Below, piece by piece: positions 57,902 to 64,000 of a stretch of 64,000 nt of DNA; positions within the stretch are counted from its first letter, which is position 1; each line of letters begins with the position of its first letter. The notes below the pieces were generated by a model that saw only the letters and a program-made list of their open reading frames with translations, was not told where the DNA came from and did no database searches. The translations under genes were made by a program, and so were the position numbers. This DNA is from Craterostigma plantagineum (taxonomy: Eukaryota > Streptophyta > Magnoliopsida > Lamiales > Linderniaceae): the NCBI GenBank assembly GCA_027422505.1, contig JAPQWV010000659.1, positions 1 to 64,000 on the forward strand. The letters run 5' to 3'.

Positions 57902-58730
57902 CACAGTGCATCTGCATGTTGGGAAGCGGACAAATAGTTCCGACTTGGGCTGGACATCTATAGAAATAGAATAGACAACCCATATACATAAAATTTTACT
58001 CAACTATTAATGCAATAAGGCCCAAGTCCATCCATGGCCGACTCTCATTCTTGGGGGAAAAAAAGGGAAAAAGGAAAAGGAATAAATAAAATATCACAAC
58101 TCCACTCACTGCAAAACGATGAGCTAATACGACATTGGACTGTACTATATACTCACATGCATGCAATCGAATCGCTGCCCAACCCTTGTCTCGATTCAAT
58201 AATGGCGGAGAGGAGAGAGAAGAGGGGTCCATTATTATTAATTTCAAGGCCCAAAAATCTACGTAAGAAATAATATCGATCGAGCCTCCATACAATTCTC
58301 TATCTTCTTTCCCCTGCAAATGGAGCGCAACACAACACGTAAACCATTCCTTCGAGTGGTGGAGGACGAAGACGAAGAACCTTCGCCTCACTGATTTTTT
58401 TTTTATCCTTTGTCGCATGAGAGGATGAGAAACCTTGTGACCAATCACCGTATTTAGTCGAGCCTCCTCTCAATATCAAGTACTGTTGTTTTAACCTACA
58501 CATAACCTAAACTAAACTCTTCGTAACAGAGAAGATAATGACAATTAATCAGAAGACAGACAAGATCAGATGTAATGTCTATAGACTTAGACGCAAGCTT
58601 ACAAAAAATTCCAGCTTGTAAAGTCTTGTCATACCACTGCATTATGCCCTCAGTCGTTTTTAACCATTTCTTTTCTGCTTATATAAAGGGCACACCATAC
58701 CATAGCCATCCATCTCTACAATCAGAAGCC
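57902..58730. other. Spacer and promoter of the HyPRP gene
   Basis: About 830 bases. TATATAAA lies at 58680-58687, 44 bases before the ATG, a well-placed plant TATA box. The ORF at 57996-58448 (-) resembles nothing known and is not called. Confidence 0.5.
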
Positions 58731-59124
58731 ATGGCCTCATCATCAGCAGCTGCGCCAGCCATCTTCGTCCAGCTCTCTCCTCTTAGCCACATTGACCAGT
58801 GGGTGCGGCACTTGCGAGCCCAAGCCTTACTACCCAACCCCTAAGGTGGCCCCGGTGAACCCTTACTGCCCAAGGGACGCGCTGAAGCTGGGCGTCTGCG
58901 CCGACTTGCTCGGGCTCATCAACATTCAGCTCGGCAGTCCGCCGTCGGGGGACAAGTGCTGCCCTCTGCTCGAGGGCTTGGCCGACTTGGAAGTGGCGGC
59001 TTGCCTCTGCACTGCGCTCAAGGCTAACGTGCTGGGGATTAACTTGAACGTGCCCATCGCGCTCAGTGCGCTGGTCAGCGCTTGTCAGAAGACTGTTCCC
59101 ACTGGCTTCAAATGCGAACCCTAA
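58731..59124 (+). CDS. Hybrid proline-rich / lipid-transfer-like 8CM protein (DC2.15 type), frame broken in the signal peptide
   Basis: Small secreted cell-wall protein with an eight-cysteine (8CM, Pfam Hydrophob_seed) domain. The start [15 protein letters not shown] opens a typical signal peptide, and the mature part begins near [10 protein letters not shown] with a short proline linker. The 8CM follows: [52 protein letters not shown]. The two parts are in different frames. Removing one C of the CC at 58779-58780 joins them as [14 protein letters not shown] and gives 130 codons, the family size. No in-frame ATG precedes the 8CM part. Sequencing error or a real null allele are both possible. 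A TATA box lies at 58680. Confidence 0.85.
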
Positions 59125-59851
59125 ATGATGATGTGTGCTTCGTAGCGAAACAGTTGTGTGTGTTTTACTTTTGCTAGAATTTTGCGTGCTTTATATTTTA
59201 CTTGTTGACTTCTTTTACAGTTTCATTCGGGCAGGCAGGAGAAGGCATAATAACTCTTCGTTTGCCATGTAAACTGTAGCCGTTGTATGTTGTGTTTGTC
59301 TTTGCATTATTGTTGCAATAAATCGTGTTTCTTGTACGCAAAACACACACACACACACACACACTCTTGAATAAGGCCCTCGTTAATCTCATGTTTGCTG
59401 CTCAACGATATTTTGCATCAAAAGCTAATGCTGGCTGAGCAGGGCAGACTTTAAGTCATGAGAATATTGCAAGTTCAAATACAAAGACGTATCATTTATC
59501 GTATTTGAGGCCTCTAAATCATCAACTGATGCAGAAACAGAGGGTGTAAGAATCTTCCCACAAAAACCAGTCACAGAAACATTGACAGACAGCATAGTTA
59601 CAACTCTAGATGGATAACCCACCATCCAAGATTGAAGCTTTCCTCCGCAGAAACATGGATCCAAACAACCAAACTGAAGATTCGAGGTAAAGACTGATGA
59701 ATCACACGTGATAGATAACATTACTGATCAGCGAGTTTTTAACATTACTGCTTCATGGACAGCAAAGAAAATCTTTAAATACAAAAGGGAAACAAATAAA
59801 TCCATCCCAAATTGAAGGTCAAGCAACAAGGGAGGCAGAAAGTTGCGATCT
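59125..59851. other. Convergent 3' region between the HyPRP and atpG genes
   Basis: About 730 bases between facing stop codons, holding both 3' UTRs. An (AC)n microsatellite is at about 59342-59363. The ORF at 59425-59721 (-) resembles no protein I know and is not called. Confidence 0.45.
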
Positions 59852-60518
59852 TTAAGTACTAGGCAAGACTTTCTTGACAATCTCGTCGCTCAGCGCCGCA
59901 ATCTGAGAATCTAGGGCCTTAACGGTCTCCTCCTTCTGCTTCTCTAAGCTAGAGAGGGCCTCGGCGAGCTCCGCCTCGACCTTCTTCCTGCCTTCGGCGA
60001 TCTTCTGCTCAACCTCAGCCTGAGTCTCCTTCTTCATCTTGTTGAGCGCCGCCGATATCTCCGCCCTGGCGGCCTTCATGACTGACGCCGCCTGATCGAT
60101 CGTCGAGCTGCTTCACCTCGGTGGAGGTGTCCTTCACGCTGCTGAGCTTCTCGCGGATGGCGGCGTCTCTCTCGTCCATGAACTTTCCCAGCGGGGAGTA
60201 GTAGATCTTGTCCAGGGCAAACATCAAGAAGAGAAACTCGGCGGCGATGATGGGGAGCGTGAGGTTGAAGTCGAACAGCGCAGCTTTCTCGATCTCCTCG
60301 GCCAACGTCGGCGGCGCAAACGACAGAGTGGCGGCGGATGCTGCGGTGGCGAGTAGCGCCGGCAGCTGCTTCCCGAAGGCGGGTAATTTTACTTTGGGGA
60401 GCGCAATTCTGGCAGTGGGAGGCTGAGGTGCGGCGGATGACACCGGGACAAACGGCGCCGCCGGCGATGCCATCAAGGGGGATTTGGTAGACGCCATGAT
60501 CATGTTACTGACAGCCAT
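59852..60518 (-). CDS. atpG: Chloroplast ATP synthase subunit b' (CFo-II), frame broken by a GATC duplication
   Basis: Nuclear-encoded peripheral-stalk subunit of the thylakoid CF1Fo ATP synthase, single exon. A Ser/Ala/Pro-rich transit peptide (about residues 1-75, ending near [11 protein letters not shown]) precedes [20 protein letters not shown], a membrane helix [17 protein letters not shown], then a long coiled coil ([20 protein letters not shown]) ending [13 protein letters not shown]. The region has 667 bases, not a multiple of three. At 60094-60101 GATCGATC shifts the frame; deleting one GATC gives [18 protein letters not shown], matching the family, and 220 codons (219 in Arabidopsis, from memory). 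A true loss would be expected to abolish photosynthesis if no other copy exists, so an assembly artefact is more likely. Confidence 0.92.
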
Positions 60519-61372
60519 GGCCGCTTAATCTCTCTCTCAGTCTCTCTCTCCGAGGTGATTTGTGTATTGCAAACTCAAATGCTTTGATTTTCAGTTTGTT
60601 ATTTTCTGCCGATTTTCTTATGAGAAAAGACACGCGAATATCTTCCTCATCCTCACAAGGGTTATCTTCTTTCCTCGCCACGCGATAGGATGAGGCTCTT
60701 TCTCGTTCACTCGAATTCAAGAAAATAAAAACTGCATTTTTACTCGAATTTCTCTGTTCGATATTGAGTTTTTACCCAATTTATCGAATTTTAGATAATA
60801 ATAATAAAAATTTCAGTAATATTTAAATTAATACGCATAATTAATATAATTATAATTTTATTTTCAATATTAATAGAATAAAATATATTTTTTAATTCTA
60901 AAAATTCGGTAATTCGGTATACCGAATTTACCAAATTTTTTTTTTATGAACCGAATTTTTCGGTTACTTCGGTTTTTTTACCGAATTTTCGGTAATTTGG
61001 TATACCGAATTACGCAAACCCCTAATTCCTTTCCTTCAATTCAAGCATTCGATTCCTCACTTCAGCCAACAAATTTGCTGCTTTCAGACGTTTGTGTTAT
61101 TTTCTTATTAACATAACTGTTTTGCCATGCCTGAAAGCATAAAAACGGTGAATGTAAACGTTGAACGATTCTTATTGCCAAAAAAGATACACAGACAAGG
61201 TTAGCCACACACAAAATTGACATCAGAAACTCAATATGGCATTCCATGTCTCGACTTGTTCAGCTCCTATTAACCGTGGCCATGGGGCTGGACCCGCATT
61301 CCCCGACGATCCTGAGGATGCCAGCCATGGAAACTCAAACGCAGATTAGTTCGTGCGTAAAAAGACGAGTAA
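60519..61372. mobile_element. atpG promoter and leader, then a hAT-like element end
   Basis: The first part (60519-60730) is the atpG leader and promoter; an RGARA-rich sense strand and CTCTCTCTC tracts sit just upstream of the ATG. From about 60750 to 61024 an AT-rich repeat ends in TTCGGTATACCGAATTACGC followed by AAACCCCTA, with ATACCGAAT/ATTCGGTAT inverted motifs. Read from the right it starts TAGGGGTTTGCGTAATTCGG, a hAT-like terminus. The left end and target duplication were not found. The remainder up to 61372 is the 3' UTR of the next gene. Confidence 0.45.
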
Positions 61373-62845
61373 TTACTTGACTTTCCAAGCCCGCCTCCTA
61401 GGACCGTATTTATTAGTGCTCGAACCTCCAAAGATATTCTTGATAAACACAACTATATCGCTCGAGGAACTACAGTTGCCCCTCCCCTCGAATCTTACGT
61501 CTGAGCTCCGCAGCCTACTGTATTGGAACCACCTTCTTAAAATGTGACTCAATCTGTACTCACAGCGTGAAATGACGCTATCGTCCGACTCGTCGATACT
61601 GTCTTGGCTGTCCACTAAGATCTCTATACGATCATCGCCATTCTCTACCTCTCTGCCTCGATTTTCATCCCTGTATCGAAAGGAGGTTCGAGTTCAGGCA
61701 AGGCTCGGAAGACAGCAATTACTAGATGGGTCGATTCTTTATTACAAAGAGGAATAAAGAAAGCAGAGGACTTACAAGCTAGGCTCATCATCTGAATCAG
61801 AGTCATCATCTCTAGCGCTCGCCAAATCGTAGGCGTTTGAAGAATGATGAACGAACTGCAGCTGGAATCAGCAAACATCGAAGTTACATGAGAAAACACA
61901 GATTTGAATAGCTGTAAGAGAATCAGAGAAATCAAGTTAACGTTGGGAGCTGAAACTGATTCTGCTGAGATGCACCACTTTAAGAATTATCAGAACTGTA
62001 AAGCAACAAACAAAAAATGCATCTTGACACTGCATTCAAATGGACTAAAAACTTGCGTATTGAATCTTCGGAAGAGTAAAGCCAACCTGATCCCCGTCCC
62101 TGATGCGAAACATCCTAATATAATCGCTGTCGTGCAATAACTTGTGGCCGTCATGACAAAGAGAAAACTGTCCCCACACGTGCTCCCTGAAAGAAGAAAG
62201 GAACGCACGTAACCGATGTGCTTCGATTTGTATGTAATTGTACCGATTGAAGAAGGCAAATCACATTACCACGAGACTTTTCTAGGCCCCTTCTTTGGCA
62301 AATAAGAAAATGCATCTTCCACTGCTCTCTTGAGCTCCCTGATGGTGCCAGTTTTCGGCACCTTAATACCTTGAAAACCAGAATATCGAGTCAAATTATT
62401 TAACTTCTCCACAATCCATACGCAAACATATCGCAGCAGACGCATTTTATCGACCAATTCGCACGCGCACGCTATCTTATTCTTTCTCGAACATAAATAA
62501 TATCCAGGCATCTAAAACCATTGGGAAAAATACGGAGAACCAACCCATACGAATAACACAACATTTTTTAAGGGCATAGACGTTCCAGCAATAGGATGGC
62601 AGCTGCTTAAAAGGGTAAAAAGAAACAAGAATCGAAATAAAAAGGGCAATCTTTTTTAGCATACCGAAAGAAGTTCCATCTAATTTTCGAATGGTGAGCT
62701 TGAGGGGCTCCTCAGGAAGCTTATTGTATGAAAGACTCCTTCTAGGGCTCTCAATGCGAACCAGGGCGGGAAACAAACACGACATCGATCCATTCGAAAA
62801 ACGAGGCTCGACGTATTCATCCCCGCTCTCTATCATCTCCATCAT
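61373..62845 (-). CDS. Ubiquitin-fold protein related to U11/U12 snRNP 25 kDa protein
   Basis: Five exons near 62660-62845, 62270-62378, 62083-62190, 61775-61864 and 61373-61672 give about 260 residues. The start MMEMIESGDEYVEPRFSNGS precedes a SNRNP25-type ubiquitin-like fold: PLKLTIRKLDGTSF, IRELKRAVEDAFSYLPKKGP, HVWGQFSLCHDGHKLLHDSD, MFRIRDGDQLQFVHHSS. Human SNRNP25 is part of the U11/U12 minor spliceosome; whether this plant gene is its orthologue or an Arabidopsis At5g25340-like relative is open. The fourth exon ends SDSDDEPSL and reads into a stop if unspliced. With splicing at AGCTT|GTAAGT a serine- and arginine-rich C-terminal tail (about 99 residues, ending RRRAWKVK) is added. Start and last exon are less certain. 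Confidence 0.75.
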
Positions 62846-63237
62846 TCCTTTCTTTGACTACTGCGAAGAAGAAACCGTAGCATCGGAAAACCGAGGATCA
62901 TCGAACTCACACAACGACGACGGAGGCGCGAATCGGTCATTAATATAGAGCTCTCGTTTCTTGCCTTAGGAAACGTTTCGATGCCTTGGATTCTTTGCCG
63001 ACGATTCGGTTCTGGGGTTTGGCTTGTGTCGGGAGAGATTCTAGAGGAAGGAATCAGCAGAGAATAAATTTCCCTCCTTTTTCTCGATTCTTTTCTCTCT
63101 CCGTCGAGAGAGAGAGAGAGAGAGAGAGAAGAAATGGCAGTTATTGTGGTTGGACAGGGAAGAGGCATACGCAGCGACATATGTGGGCGGGCTACTGAAA
63201 CAATGGGCCTTTTCATCATAATATTAGGCTAACCCTC
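62846..63237. promoter_or_regulatory. Leader and promoter of the ubiquitin-fold gene
   Basis: About 390 bases upstream of the ATG at 62845. A (GA)n microsatellite at 63107-63130 lies in what is probably the leader, a common position for CT/GA tracts in plant promoters. No gene was recognised. Confidence 0.45.
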
Positions 63238-64000
63238 AGGGCTCGTTTGATATCGATGTTTTTTAATTTGGTGTGTATAAGTTATTTGTGTATGACTATA
63301 CAAGGATATTGTTGATGTAAAGTTTTTTATGTTTGATTTGTGTGTATTAATTATTTGGGTAATAAAATAAAGAGTGTTTGATACGACTGTTGCGGTTGGG
63401 TATAGGATTTGTTAAAAATGCTTAAATGACATTATTGCCCTTAATTATATTTGCTTTTCTACCCATCGTTCATTCCACATTCTCATTTGGGAAGAGCAAT
63501 CACCAGCAAATAAGACCCACACAGTGCCATCGAATATTCTACACAATGCAAGAGGCTTTATCAGCAATTACATCCACCACTACAGGCATTTGCAATTCAT
63601 CAACGAGAATTCCTTGAAAAATCAAGCAATTTCTAAAACATTCTCCAATAACCTATTAATCTAGCGCAAAGAAAAGCACAAGAACCCCAGAAAACCTCGT
63701 AACAACTTGTTTCAAAATTATCGGAGCTAATAACATCTTCTCAACAGTGACAGAGAAAATTATCAGATTAGGGTTCAATGGTTGGGCTCTTGATAGAGAC
63801 GGAATTACGGTGAAGCTCGAGATGGAGGACGCTGAGAAGAATGGAGAAAGAAAAAAAAATCAGATTGGGGTTCAATGGTTGGGGCCTTGATAGAGAACGC
63901 AATTACGGTGAAGCTCGAGGTGGAAGACGACGGAGACGGATGGAGAAAAAAAATGTCTGTAGAGATGGAAATGAAAGATGCGATGGAGATGAAGGTTAGG
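63238..64000. repeat. Element end plus 97-bp tandem duplication at the window edge
   Basis: GGGCTCGTTTGATATCGATG at about 63239 resembles the GTTTGGTT-type end of the element at 45898 and is probably the left end of a related element that runs off or decays. From 63762 a 97-base unit beginning ATCAGATTAGGGTTCAATGG is repeated at 63859 with about 85-90% identity by eye. It contains AATTACGGTGAAGCTCGAG in both copies. No gene was recognised. Confidence 0.55.

Overview
This window is nuclear DNA of a dicot plant, probably an asterid; that placement is an impression from protein resemblance and was not tested. The signs are intron-rich genes with GT-AG boundaries, AT-rich introns, plant-only families (PICKLE, RGP, PPR, HyPRP, SAMTL, chloroplast ATP synthase b'), plant-type transposons and CCCTAAA telomere-like DNA. 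I recognise 16 protein-coding genes. No rRNA, functional tRNA or CRISPR array is visible.

Layout. 0-11 kb: 5' part of a BIG5-type ARF-GEF (-, cut by the window start), an RGP5-type UDP-arabinopyranose mutase (-), RNase P/MRP subunit POP4 (+), and an Enhancer-of-Polycomb-like gene (-). 11.6-12.8 kb: a fold-back element whose arms are a 21/42-bp minisatellite. 13-32 kb: SAMTL mitochondrial carrier (+), a P-class PPR gene (-), Golgi SNARE GOS11 (-), and the CHD3 remodeler PICKLE (-, about 30 exons). 32-37.4 kb: gene-poor DNA with a broken Copia fragment and an element flanked by 11-bp direct repeats. 37.4-43.5 kb: a serine-rich protein gene, EMC7, and an EamA/SLC35F-type transporter, all (-). 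43.5-47.5 kb: a repeat island with a 393-bp element bounded by 9-bp direct repeats, a hAT-like element, and a degenerate telomere-like array split by a PIF/Harbinger-like element. 47.6-57 kb: SYT4/5-type synaptotagmin (-) and a large MATH/TRAF-like gene (-). 57.4-57.9 kb: a tRNA-derived SINE and a strong short hairpin. 58.7-62.8 kb: a HyPRP gene (+), atpG for chloroplast ATP synthase b' (-), and a SNRNP25-like ubiquitin-fold gene (-). The right edge holds a further element end and a 97-bp tandem duplication.

The genes are mostly unrelated single-copy housekeeping genes; I see no dedicated gene cluster or pathway. From memory, EMC7 and the EamA gene are also neighbours in Arabidopsis (At4g32130/At4g32140), so part of the order may be old synteny.

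The most notable signal is about sequence integrity. Four conserved genes carry small frame-breaking insertions. Two of them (atpG and the EPL gene) are identical GATC-to-GATCGATC duplications, the scar expected from DpnII/MboI Hi-C ligation junctions entering an assembly. The other two are a 7-base homopolymer in BIG5 and an extra C in the HyPRP signal peptide. I found no clearly new biological system. The best biological candidates are the inverted minisatellite, the 27-bp-arm hairpin and the telomere-like array.
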